DNA from: Melastoma dodecandrum
Taxonomy: Eukaryota > Streptophyta > Magnoliopsida > Myrtales > Melastomataceae
Length of the DNA stretch: 64,000 bases
Direction: 5' to 3'
NCBI GenBank assembly: GCA_029817715.1
Contig: JARUPY010000605.1
Coordinates: 2,418,001-2,482,000 of the forward strand
A model generated the notes under the pieces. That model did no database searches. It saw nothing but the letters and a program-made list of their open reading frames with translations, and was not told the DNA's origin. Positions 33,700-45,245 of this stretch are shown here, one piece after another. The first letter of the stretch is position 1, and each line of letters opens with the position of its first letter. A program made the translations under genes and the position numbers.

Positions 33700-35781
33700 A
33701 TGAACACTGTCCTGTACTACTCATCCATGGAAGAGCCCTCCCTTGCCTTTGCTACCACCACCCTCGTCGTGGCGATCCTCTTGATCTCATGGATCGGCAA
33801 ACACGCCAACAAGTACCTCTATGAGAGGAACCTGGGCGAGAAGAAGGGGTACCTCCCTCCTGGAGACTATGGGCTGCCCATCATCGGCAACATGTGGTCT
33901 TTCCTCCTCTCTTTCATGTCCGGCGACCCCGAGTCATTCATTTCCAGATTCGTCTAGAGGTAACGCCTCTTCCATTCTCCTGTACATAGTCTCACGGCCG
34001 TTCTTTTTCTTCTGTGTGTTGACCTTATGTTACGGGTGATTGGACCCCGGAACGGAAAATGGATTTCCTGTAATGAGTTGATGCATGGCAGATTTGGATG
34101 AGCAGGGATGTACAAGGCCCTCATGTACGGTTCCCCGAGCGTCATTGTAACTGCCCCTGAACCATGTAGAAGGATACTGTTTGACGATGAGCGGTTTTGT
34201 CCCGGATGGCCCTCCTCTACCCAAGTGCTGATGGGAAAGCACTCGTTCGTCGGCATCTTTGACGAGCAGCACTGGTTTCTCAGGCGACTGACCGCGGCTC
34301 CCGTCACTGGTCACGAAGCGCTATCTCTGTACATCCCGTACATCGAACAAAAAGTGAAAAGCGCGCTCGAACAGTGGTCCAAGATGGGTGAGATCGAGTT
34401 CTTGACCGAGATTCGAAAGCTCACTTTCAAGATAATCATGTACATATTCCTCAGCTCGGAGAGCGAGCGAGTTGTGGATGTCCTAGAGAAGGAATACACG
34501 CATCTTAATCACGGAATTAGGGCTATGGCAATCAATATACCTGGCTTTGTCTATCACAGAGCTCGAAAGGGGAATTTAATCAAATCGCTCGCTCATCCCA
34601 AGTTATTGTTTCCATTTAGTGTTGTTTAGCTTTGGTGTTTGCACAGATAGTCTATATCATGTCCGAACAAGTGGTTCTCCCTTTCTGGCCAGGGTAAATC
34701 TAGTGATGACACTACAGTCTGTTCTCGATGAGAGGAGGAGGAAGAGGAGGGTGGAAGGCAAAAATTACGGCAAGACGAAGGACATGATGGATGGGCTCAT
34801 GGAAGTCGAGGACGAGAGTGGAAGAAAGTTGAGGGATGAGGAGATCATCGATATCCTAATCATGTGCCTGAATGCCGGCCATGAATCTTCTGCGCACATA
34901 GCGATGTGGTCTGTCGTGCTCCTGCAGCAACACCCTGAATTCCTCGAGAAGGCAAGGGTAAGTGCCTGGGAGTAGTACCATGACAAACCACTCTCGTAAG
35001 CTTTATCCGACCTCCACCATCATTAATTCACTCGCTGCAGAAAGAGCAAGAAGAGATCTCAAAGAGGATACCACCAACACAAGAGGGGCTGACACTGAAG
35101 GCATACAGACAGATGGAATACTTGTCGAACATGACGGACGAGACATTGTGCCTGATCAGCTTCTCTCTGATGGCCTTCAGGGAGGCGAGACAGGACGTGG
35201 AAATCAATGGTCCGTTCCTTACCTTCGGCTTTTGACCTCGATCAACGGACCCCGAATCATGTACTAATCATTACTATGCTGTTTGAACAGGTTACATAAT
35301 TCCGAAAGGTTGGAAGGTTCTGCTGTGGTTCAGATCTATTCATCTGGATCCGGAGATCTACCCCGACCCTAAAAGCTTCGATCCATCAAGGTGGAAGGTA
35401 GAAGCTTCCCGAAAATTTACCCATTGTTAACCAAAGAGCTCTTTATGCCCCAAGAATTCTTCTGATGCTGATCTTTTCTCATCAGGATTTCAAACCAAGG
35501 CCTGGAACTTTTCTTCCATTCAGAGGGGGTGGCCTTTTCTGCCCAGGAAATGACCTTGCCAAATTGGAGATCGACATTTTCCTTCATTACTTCCTCCTCA
35601 ACTATAGGTACGGAGACACCTTCGTTCAGGCCCCTGGCATTTGGCATTGTCTGATGTGTCATTCTTTGGCAGGCTGGAGAGGGTCGACCCGAAAGCGCCG
35701 ACATTGTACTTGCCTCACACAAGGCCTAAGGACAACTGCTTGGCGAGGATCAGGAAGCTGTCTTCTCCCTCAACAGCTTGA
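33700..35781 (+). pseudogene. ent-Kaurenoic acid oxidase-like cytochrome P450 (CYP88A type), inactivated
   Basis: Exons match KAO, the ER P450 that converts ent-kaurenoic acid to GA12: 33700-33959, 34092-34569, 34688-34957, 35041-35209, 35291-35397, 35486-35607, 35673-35781. Family blocks are clear: PPGDYGLPIIGNMW, LRRLTAAPVTGHEALS, EIEFLTEIRKLTFKIIMYIF, AGHESSAH. Lesions: TAG at 33955-33957 and TGA at 34099-34101 in the exon 1/2 junction region; the intron 2 donor reads GG and its acceptor TG; the ExxR motif has lost its Arg (ETLC); and the haem loop reads FRGGGLFCPG, so the conserved Arg is gone although Cys remains. It cannot give an active enzyme. Exon frames are otherwise preserved, so inactivation looks recent. 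Met at 33727 is an alternative start. Confidence 0.93.
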
Positions 35782-38722
35782 ATGAATAGGCAAAGTGAAA
35801 TTAGGAAGGATGGGAGCACCTTTCCTTGGACCAATGTTTGTAAGCTTGGCTCCTTTGGGAGTTGTCTTGACTAGCCTGGCATGGCGTAGCTTGAATAAAA
35901 TGCTCTCAAATAAGAACTATGGTTAATCCGATTCCCCTGACATCGGACGCTATCAAATGTTCGAACGAAATTCACATTTTTCAAGTAAAATGGAACTTTC
36001 AAGGAAACCACATGGACCAGATAAAGTAGCAACCGGACAGTCCAGTTGCTAAAACTGCAGGCCGATAAACGATCGATTAAACGCTAGATAATCCTTGTAA
36101 AACAGATGTTTCGGGCCTTGAACAGACATGGCGGAGAGGAATTCTCATGGCTTGTTTGTTCGACAATCTGGGAGAGGAGAGTACTGAGTCAACCAGAGGG
36201 GATGAATTCTAGCAGCAGCACCATCTAATATGAAGCTGAGGTTGGCTGACACACGGCCACACCTTAAAAGGACTTCTTTTCATAGGAAACTAGCCAATGA
36301 ACTCCGCCTTCGATTTATGCAGCACCAGTTCGTACCTGTGAAAGACAAACATAGCCGGAGATGAGTTTGACCTGTTAGCGACCAAAATGATCATCTACTT
36401 GGGTAACAAATAGGATCCATCTGCTGCAGTTGTCGTTCAGATTGTTCCCGAGTAAGGAAATCTCAAACTGCTTTCAGGAGTAGTAGTCCTCTGGTTGTGT
36501 CTAGGCATGGCTAGGTTGGCATTCTTCCTTCGCGGTTTAGGAATGAGTTGGGGCGAGAACCACGATTTACGTCTACTGTTCGCAAAATGAAGGGGATCAG
36601 TGTCGCGTGATCTTAATGAATTTATTCAGATCCAGAAGCCAGAGAAGAGGAAGGGTGTGAGGATGAACTAGCCCTTCAATGAGAGAACCGAGATCGATGC
36701 ATAATCCCAGGGTCTGATCGCTGGATCCAAATGAAACCTGAAACCATTTGGGCGCTCGAGCTGGTGGGCATGATCTGCCGCCCAAGTTGGAATATTTCCA
36801 ATAAAATTTTCATTCAGCAAACAGCTCTTCGCTAAGGCATACAATCTACAAAACTTTTGCTAATTCATCTCAGAATCAGCCGTTAACTTATCTATGCGTA
36901 CAATTGTTTCTTACCACGACAACCTTACATCCTAACAAATGTTACAACATTCATCGACGTTCGTCTAATCCATTTCGCACAAACGGATTAAGAATCGATT
37001 TAGGTGATATTCGTGCATCACCCCACCTTGTGGGGATTCCAGCCGAGACCTCATGCATACGAGGCCTCCACACGTGTTGTTCACCGTGTCCTTCAAGTAA
37101 TGATTGACGAGCTCGTGATTTGGAGCAGACAGAGAGACTCACCAGACCCATCTGGATCGACTCGGCCGGACGTCGGATCACCGGGTCCGGCCATGCCAGG
37201 ATGACCCTCATGATTTAAGGAGAAGAGAGCAAAAAGAAACTGTAGCGGTGGTGCTTGGGTGCGGAGGGGGAGGAAGAAGAAGATAGAGGAAGGGAGGGGA
37301 GAATCAAATGAAATGACAAGGAAATCCCAGTAGGCCAACTCTATATATAATATTATTTTTGCTTTTGTTTTTTATTACCCACCTTAGGAAGTTGGGTTTT
37401 ATTGCACATGTGGAGTGGAGTGGACCACCCACCGGACAACCTTGTTGAGCAAGGCAAGGATGCTTTCCTCTTTTTCTTTTTCTTTTCCATCGTTTTCCAC
37501 CGGCATCAGCGTCAAACTAAAATATGGAGACGCATTTTACTTTATCCTCCCCTTCAACTTTCTTTTTGCTTTACTCGTAAATTTGAATCGTGGTGGACAC
37601 GTTTTCTTTTTTAAGGGTCATGTTTTATTGAGATTTGTATGTTCGTATAGTTGGAATGGAAAAAAATTGACTAAATATGGCCGTAGTTTGCCAAAATAAA
37701 TGATCTCCTATTGGAAATCAAATTTTCGTGTTAATTCTTAATTTATTAAATTTGCAAAAACAAATGATCACCTATTGGAATCCGTTGCTAAAAGCTCATG
37801 TTCTGTATTGTGATAACATCGGGTGTTAACTTCATGTTATAGTGTACCTACATCGAGTGAGACCGACCCGCGATTGTTATGTCGCGGCCGCAGAGTTCCC
37901 GCGGCATTACATTCTCAGCGCGGAACCCTAGTCCCGACCGCCACTCCTATTTTTGTTTGGAGTGTGGTGAACTTTTTCCATATTTTCAAGCCTTCCTCAA
38001 GAAGGAAAGACTAGTTTTTAGAATAAGAACATACTTTAATTCAATTCTGGATCACTGTTTTATCGATCTGGGATAGAAAAACATGAAGCAGAAAACGGTA
38101 TACTTGTATATACAGTTGAATGTAGATTCTTAATTAAGCGGCGTTGCAGATGCTTCGAGATTTATAACGGAGAGATTACAGAGTTGACATGGCCGAGCTT
38201 CGAGAACTCCACCGATCACGTCGAGAGGCTTGTGTTTAGGAAGTTGGGTTTTCTTTCAAAACTAAAAGAAAAAAACTTATCATCGTCCTTGTTTGGGACA
38301 TGGCAAAGATGCTTGATTACATTTCCCTTTACTTCTTTTTAAAATTTTTCCCCTTTATCGGGTATTTGTCCCTTTTCCATTATCAATCTGATAAGGAGAG
38401 TTGACAAATGGAAAGAAAAAAAGAAAACGAAGTCTAAGACATTGTCCTTTCGACTCACAAGCCGAATAACCTGAAAGTATGTATTTGGTTTGTTAGATTG
38501 TATCGTGATTTTAGTATAAGATTCTGTTTCCTCACAACTTCCTTTGGAGATTCATAAACTTACATTGCAATTCTTACAACATGGTACGTACACTACGGAC
38601 ACACCCGAACTAAAATTCCAGAATTTCCCAGATCGACAGTCCACATAATACGGTGGTAGTAACTACTAACACACGCCACGATACAACATGATACAAACTG
38701 GTGCCGGGGATCACTGTGGTTC
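35782..38722. other. Long intergenic region
   Basis: No gene is supported. On the minus strand at about 37340-37150 a CT-rich stretch followed by an ATG (MRVILAWP...) and a GTGAGT donor-like site near 37129 resembles a first exon, but I could not find a second exon of recognisable protein. It may be a non-coding transcript. Segments near 37400-38500 are AT-rich. Confidence 0.35.
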
Positions 38723-39763
38723 TTATGGCGATCCCACCAAATCTGAGACGGACATCGCATTAATATCATCAAGATTGGGAAAACTGGGATCAATAGCATT
38801 GCTGCTGCTGCACCCACCGGCAAGGAATTCATCATCATTATTAAACAGAAGTTGTGGTTCAGCATCCTCCAAAGACTCATAGTACTCCATCATCTCCCTA
38901 GTATCTGCATCCTTGTCCTTGCAGTTTGAACTCCTGCAAATCTGAAACTTAAGTAGATTAGGACACAGTTTTCCGGCTATTTCAAAACTAATCACTTGGG
39001 CAGTACGTTTTGCTAACCTAAGAACCGACTGATCTGAATCCACTAGCACAGAGAGGAAGTTACCTGTGGACTTTCTATGTCGTCCGAATGGTTCACAGTG
39101 GTACTGGCACCGGGAATAACCGGATCAGGGTCAATACATCCTGACGATGGATTATCAGGACAAGTTATCTTATCCTCCTTGTTAATTACGCGACACAGCA
39201 TAAATTCTGTCTGCAAAGATTAAATAACGAGGAAAACTAAATTCTCCATCTGATTAAAGAATACTATGAGTAACAGACTCGTACAAGGAGATGATTACCT
39301 CGGGGCCTTTGGTCTTAGGCTTAGAGGGAGAACATAGGTGATACTCGTGCATCGAGTAATGAGACTTCTTTCCTTTCGGTTGTCGACCCTCGTGATATAC
39401 AAGGATCTTCTTGTACCAGATCGGATTCCTGTCTCGACCGTTGACGATATGCCGCTTCCTGGTTTCCTTCCAGTACCCAGTTTCAGTCATCCTGTTGCTC
39501 CCCTTGCGGGTACAGAAGAAGAAGCATTCCCTGCCATCTGACGGCAGGGCCGACATCTTGTCATACTGCTCGAACAAGCCTTGTGGTTGCCACCGGTAGA
39601 TGTTGAGTTCAGGAATCAGTTCACAATCCTCCCAAAGGCCTTGGATCTTCCTCTTCAAGTAGTGAAAGATGAGCTCGTTTTCCGTTGGCCGGAAACATAT
39701 CCCCACCGGTCGCACATCCCCTGTTCCTGGTTTCTCAAAAATTCCCATTAGTGAAGAACGCAT
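38723..39763 (-). CDS. NAC-domain transcription factor, divergent
   Basis: Three minus-strand exons, 39299-39763, 39064-39210 and 38723-38941, are in phase and give about 276 residues. The NAC domain is recognisable by subdomain: RPVGICFRPTENELIFHYL (A), the acidic PELNIY block (B), ECFFFCTRKGSNRMTETGYWKETRK (C/D), and KKILVYHEGRQPKGKKSHYSMHEYHL (D/E). Exon 2 starts with the family's TEFMLCRVINK and exon 3 ends in an acidic, Asp/Asn-rich tail suited to activation. Compared with the canonical LPPGFRFHPTDEEL, subdomain A is altered (VGICFRPTENEL), so DNA binding may differ. The exon 3 acceptor was chosen to keep frame; the AG 8 bp downstream would introduce a stop. Starting at Met 39748 is possible. 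Confidence 0.82.
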
Positions 39764-40395
39764 TCGTTGAGTTGAGAATGATGATTGTTCTAAGAAAGAA
39801 CTACATGTAGTGAAAATGAGTTGAATATATAAATGACCATAAAGTTGTGGTTGTACTGTTTTCTTGATTACTTTCCTCTTTCTCGCTCTTGAAGTCCAGC
39901 CTTCCACAAGAAGGTGGCCAATACTACTTTGGAATATCCCGGCCGAGCCGGTTAAGCCGGAAGCTGCCGTGGATAGGTCTCAAGATGTTTCTCGAAGATT
40001 CTACGTGATTGCAGTGATCAGCTTGCACTCGAAGTTTCTCGAGTGCAAGCTTCATGTACCCGGTGATCATTGGTGACTTTGAATGCGACACACCCAATTC
40101 AAAGTGAGATTCAGAAAAAAAGAAAAAATGATGAGATGTCCCAAATGGCTCAATTCCTCAACTGGGAATGTAATCATATCAACGGCATGATTAGTAGCTG
40201 AGACAGAAAAAGACACCAACCTTTGTCGATAAAACATTCATTTCTGCAAACCTCAACTGACAATCAAGATTCCGCATTCAACTCACCGGGAACTTAGGGA
40301 CATCAACCAAGATCCCACCCCTTAACGATACAAATTCTTAAGGTTGAGAATCTGCCTGCTCCAGTACACTTCTGGATTCTGACTTCTGTTAGTTT
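39764..40395. other. Intergenic region between NAC and PGM-like genes
   Basis: This contains the NAC upstream region and the 3' flank of the PGM-like gene. A small inverted repeat occurs near 40023-40052 (GCTTGCACTCGA / TCGAGTGCAAGC around a short loop). No gene is seen. Confidence 0.4.
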
Positions 40396-42327
40396 TCAAG
40401 ACAATCTATGTCGAATTGCAGTTGTTCTTGTCCATGGAATGATTGTTAACACTGCTACTGGGAAAGTCAAGTCCAGCCGGGATTTTCCCTGGAAGGTCGT
40501 GGTTGGATCCGAACCGTGCATGCTGAAGACAATATCAAAATGCTTTTATTTTCAGCTCCGGGTACGACAATAACTCAAGAGACGACAAAATAACAGCTCA
40601 CCTCCGGTCGACAATGACCACAGAGCGGAGTTCACAGTTTGCAAAGCTGTTTTGATTTTCGTAGAAGTGAAACTCCATTAGTATTAGCATAGAAATAATG
40701 AGAATATGATCGAGTCCTAAACATATCGGAGCAAGCAAACAATGAGAACCAAATTCCTGATTTCTCACTATGAGATTGCTTTGCTAAATTGCTCAGATGA
40801 AACAACATCAGATCCAGCCAGAGAATATTTAATGACCAGGAATTTTAGAAGAATGGAGTATACTTACTGCTTACAAATCTCGGTTTTAATTGAAGGGTGA
40901 CAGTCGTTTCCAAAGGAACTCAGCATGTGGAATATGAAACCACTGTGAGTAACAACTGCTATCTCCTTCTACCTCCGTGTCCACAACCTGTTTTAGTAGA
41001 ATATGTGGCACGATTACGCAGGGGACGGTAACCTTTCATCGACACCAAAAACGACATTATAATACTTAGGCACAGAAATGCCTACCAATTGAGGAATTGC
41101 CGACCCCTTTCTGCAAGTTCTTCATTGGCCTCCCGAATGTCAGCCTTCCATAGGATGTCCTCATCGCTCTCAACCTGCTGCATACACCATTCAACCGCAA
41201 GGTTAGACTTAAAATGGATGAAAAGGGGGATATGGACTCAAGCACTTACCATTGAAAAATCAACTCCAGGGAAAAGTGTGCGGTAGTTGCTGATGCTGCT
41301 CCGCTTATCGCAAGGACGAACACCCTGCAAACAGCAACGATCGATTCGGCATTTAGCATATTCAGCCAAATGAAATCAACTCAATGAGATCACGTAAATT
41401 GTGTTTTGCATCTAGAGAACATGCAACTGGTAAATCAGTACCAAATGTTCTCGACAGAGTTCAACTGCAAGTATTGGAGGACAATTCAGGCTTGAAATGG
41501 CAGCACGGCCACTCTTTCCTGCATTCTCCATCATAAGCGGTGGGATATCTGGCTCGTGCAAAGATCCTTCGCCGCCGAAAACTCCCACGGCAGTTTGAAG
41601 TGTCCTATAATGGTATATGAAAGAAGAATCTTAAGATAATGGTATTAAGGGACATGGATCAGAATATAAGTCAGCCACCAATTAAGAGCAAACATAAAAA
41701 CTTTGGGCGATCAAAAGAATTAACGAACAATACTGGCGTCCATGTCTCAGCCATTGACTTCCAGTAAATGAATGACGAATCTCAACGGCTTGAAAAATAT
41801 CGGCGCTGACAGGAGAGTACCTCATTAGAGGAGAGGTAATCACTAAGTCAATCTTCTTGGAAAGTCCGCTCGTTTGGACATGCTTTCTCAAATTATCAAC
41901 CTGTCATAACCAAGAGAATATGCATAATCCTTCTCAATCTCTACAGCATAGACTTCCAAAAGAAAACCAGTCTATATTATTTAGACAGAAAAAGCGAAGG
42001 ACTGGGTTGCCTGCCACCAACCCAGTTTAGTTAGATGTGCATCAAGGTATTGAGGATTCAACAAGGCATCGGCAATCTTATCTCCCTCTACATTGTGGAT
42101 TCCTTGCCCATGCCTCACCTAATTGCAGGCCCACAAGAATTTAGGCAATGGTGTATCTAATTTAAAGTTTAGGCCAGCAAACATGAGAAGTTCTGATTTA
42201 TTCACTCAGGGTGCTGATTAAAGATGGCAACAAAGAAATTGTATCAGAAAATAAAATGAGGACGAACCAGGCGAAGGATCTTGCAACGGTGTAATGGAAA
42301 CAGGCCTGGGGTTGAACTGCATTCCAT
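40396..42327 (-). pseudogene. Phosphoglycerate mutase-like (histidine phosphatase) gene with nonsense codon
   Basis: Nine minus-strand exons: 42268-42327, 42011-42118, 41821-41900, 41442-41604, 41250-41324, 41086-41174, 40868-40987, 40602-40646, 40396-40522. They encode the plant cofactor-dependent PGM-like family: LVRHGQGIHNVEGDK (catalytic His), DLVITSPLMR, TLQTAVGVFGGEG, ESDEDILWKADIREANEEL and VTHSGFIFHML (second His). Exon 7 has a TAG where the family has Glu (around WTRR-stop-KEIAVV). In exon 9 one base seems missing in an A-run, moving the tail out of the GKIP-type frame. Exon 2 needs a GC donor. If the TAG is real the product is truncated before the second catalytic His. An assembly error remains possible, because all other exons are in phase. 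Confidence 0.75.
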
Positions 42328-43954
42328 TACTGCCAAAGATGCATAGTTGCAGATATCAGGAGCTCAAAGTGCATTTAAAATACAACCATTTGACATGATC
42401 TCAAGAACATGTGAATTTGAATGATCAGTGCAAAAGATATATACTATCAATTGGGTAGGCAAAAATAGATGGCTACAATTCACAGAAATTGGCAATCATT
42501 CAAAGCCTCCAGCTAGTAGATCCATAAAGCATCAAAAACCACAAACAAAAAACTTAGTCTAGTGTAGTTATCAAATCAAAGTTCAAATTGTGAGTCAGAA
42601 TCACATATTCCTGAATGCTGAATTGAGTAAAATGATAGGATTCAGGAAAAGAAATTACTAATACAGTCTTTAGAAAGTCAATTAGTATGGATCGGATAAT
42701 GTTTTCTAGAATGAAACGCATTAAAGTGTTATGAGATGTGCCTCTCGTTCGACATCCCTGAATCTACCAAATGTTGTGCATGATTGGAATTCTCTATAAC
42801 TTACACCTTTCAAAATGGTAGCAGGCAAGCAACTTCCAAGGTATCCAACAGTAGCTGAAGTCCCAGCCCAAAATGGCAAGATTTCTTAAACTCTGTATAA
42901 GGAATACCCTCAACATATATTTCCAACTGATTGAAATGAAGTGAGCATTTACAAAACAATCAATAATTTGATGTAGATTCAATGAGGCTTTTCTCCAGCC
43001 TCCGTAGGAGCAATTACTTCCTTCATAGCTCAACACAAGAATTCCTTACCTTCTTGTGACTTCATAGAGAAACATGACCCGGCAAAATTGGCCATTTCAC
43101 CAAGTTATGGACTCGAGATTGCAGGCTACCAAGGAGGAGACCACGGGAAAAAGAAGCTTCGAAGATCAACGCCAGCACATGAGATAGAAGATGTGTAATT
43201 TTCTCGTGTTACACCAAATATTTTCCGGCCTGGGCAAAGAATTGCTAGTTCTAACGAGCAACTAACACTCTCTAAGCTGCTCAATGCATATCCAGAAAAG
43301 TAAGGCTCCAGTTTTAGCAATATGTTCTTCATCTCAGAGGAGAAAAACCAAAACGAACAAAACGAAAAGCTTACAACTAACTGCAAAACAACACCCAAAA
43401 GTAGTCCATTCAATATCAGAAGAAAATGGGCAACAATTAAACAACTCATTCAAACATCAGCCACTAAACCAGAAAAAAAACTAATCAACGAGGTTATGGG
43501 AGAGGAAAAAGGCTAGTTTTACCAGAAACTGAGGAGGGAATGAGGACAGAAGAATAAGGAGATCGGATTGTGGGAGGACGATGAAAGGGATTGTGGGTAT
43601 TGGGTGGGGGGGGGGGGTTGGGAAAACTACAAAAAAGGATTGAATCTTTTTACCAAGTTGACAGGGAACGGGACTCATGGAAGAACAGACACAGAAAACA
43701 GAACATATGCTGATGATGATGATGATGCTGCAGCCATTAGACAGGACTGGATGATGGAAGCGGTGGGTAGGGGGGGAAGGAATGGCGTCCTAGATTGTGT
43801 TCCTTTTTATTATTCCTTGTCTGCTTGTCCTGAACCTGATTGAATGTCCCTTGATTCTTCCTAGAAACTTCATTCATGTAATAATAACACGCCGCAGTTG
43901 TAATCAAGTGGCGTGGATTAGTCATCACAAACCTTTTGTCCAGCCGGGGCAGCG
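42328..43954. other. Upstream region of the PGM-like gene
   Basis: This probably includes 5' untranslated exons and the promoter of the PGM-like gene. A G12 run at 43606-43617 and a GAT/GATGAT microsatellite near 43711-43727 are the only repeats. No supported ORF. Confidence 0.4.
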
Positions 43955-44821
43955 CAACCGGGGACTGCCCAGAAGTCCGAGGAAGCGTTCCGGGCCGTCC
44001 TATTCCCCCGGCAATTGCGTCTCCTCAGGAGGAAGGTCACAGAGGACGCGAAGCAGTCCCTTTCGTTTCCATCTGACTTAATCATTGTTTGCTTAATTAG
44101 ATTGATCAGGAAATCGAGGGATTGACGATTAATGAGTGTTTGTGGTGGTTTAGCTGTTTGGGCCAAAGGTTCGTCGATTATTGAGCTGCCATGGTTGCGG
44201 AGCGTGCTTTCGGATGGATGTCGAGAAGATTATGCGTTAGCATTCATGATCGCAGTGGAATTTCACCCAGTTAGTACTAGCCCTAGTCGCTTTATGGTTT
44301 ATTTATCTGGGGTAATGTTGGATGGTGATGGAGATCGCGAGTGTGCTCAAGTCTGTATTGGTTATCCTTGAGGCAGACGACTAAGTGATAGAACAGGATC
44401 TATCATGGTAACTTTTTGTCTCTGTGATTACGTGGATAACACGTTGTGATATCGGCGTAACTTGTAACGATGCAAGGCAAGCTCTCGAGCATGGGGATTA
44501 TTAACCTCGGCTGTCGATGCAATGTGAAATTCCAGTTTCCTGTCATGAGAAGTAAGACATCCATAAGGGGTGGTAGGATAGAGACTGCTGGAATAATGTA
44601 ACTTTGAGGGGTATGCCTAAAGTGATAAGTGGATAAGATCTCTGGAGACACACCGCAAGAAACAGCCACATGCCTGAGCAAAGTGTATCGACTTTCGTTG
44701 GCCGGAAAGATATCCTGGAACGGGGGAGCACTACAAATCCTGGCCAGAGGGTATATACAATGTACGATTGTGCTGGATGCGGTGCTCCTTTGTACAGGAC
44801 AGCCAACAAATTCAATTCAGG
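43955..44821 (+). pseudogene. Methionine-R-sulfoxide reductase B (MSRB) remnant, two exon fragments
   Basis: At about 43960-44040 the plus strand reads QKSEEAFRAVLFPRQLRLLRRK, close to the MSRB start QKSEEEWRAVLSPEQFRILR. At about 44690-44821 it reads ILERGSTTNPGQ...YDCAGCGAPLYRTANKFNSG, the MSRB block with the first zinc CxxC. It then breaks into a G-rich simple repeat (44820-44858) where GCGWPAFF should follow. The second CxxC and the catalytic Cys block were not found. MSRB repairs oxidised methionine in plastids or cytosol; this copy cannot. Confidence 0.7.
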
Positions 44822-45245
44822 TGGTGGTGGTGGGGGGGGGGGTGGGCGGGGGGGTGGCAGCCGTTAACCGTAAGCTAAGCTCAACCTATCTTCTTGGTGT
44901 CCATTACAAATGCTTTATCAAGTCTGAACTACAGTTCCGTAGCTGGATGTTTCTTTTCTTACAGACCCTGACTCATTGGTAGACGAATGCCGCAGCGTCA
45001 AAAGCATCTCCCTCGATTTCGATAGTGATGTCTTCATTAGTTTCATGAGGGGTTCTCGGAATCAACAAGAAAGGTGGCCAGGGAAATGGATTACAGAAGC
45101 GAGAGGGTTTTAGGACGACAATCTGTAAGTAATTTAAGGAATTATGCATGTGTATTGTGTCATAGAACGTATAATTCCACACAATTTGATCCCGGACAAC
45201 TGCGTCAAGATTTTTTCTGAATCGATCGTGTACATGTTCTCTCAT
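44822..45245. other. Spacer with G-rich simple repeat
   Basis: A poly-G/GGT tract at about 44820-44858 is followed by sequence without a supported gene. It separates the MSRB remnant from the BCAT pseudogene. Confidence 0.4.

Noticed and set aside
36951..37338. Possible first exon (MRVILAWP...) with CT-rich leader on the minus strand
   Set aside because: No downstream exon or recognisable protein was found, so a coding gene is not supported.
40023..40052. Short perfect inverted repeat that could be a microRNA hairpin
   Set aside because: The arms are only about 12 bp with a short loop, too small for a plant microRNA precursor.
43606..43617. G12 homopolymer
   Set aside because: It is simple sequence; a regulatory G-quadruplex cannot be argued from one run.
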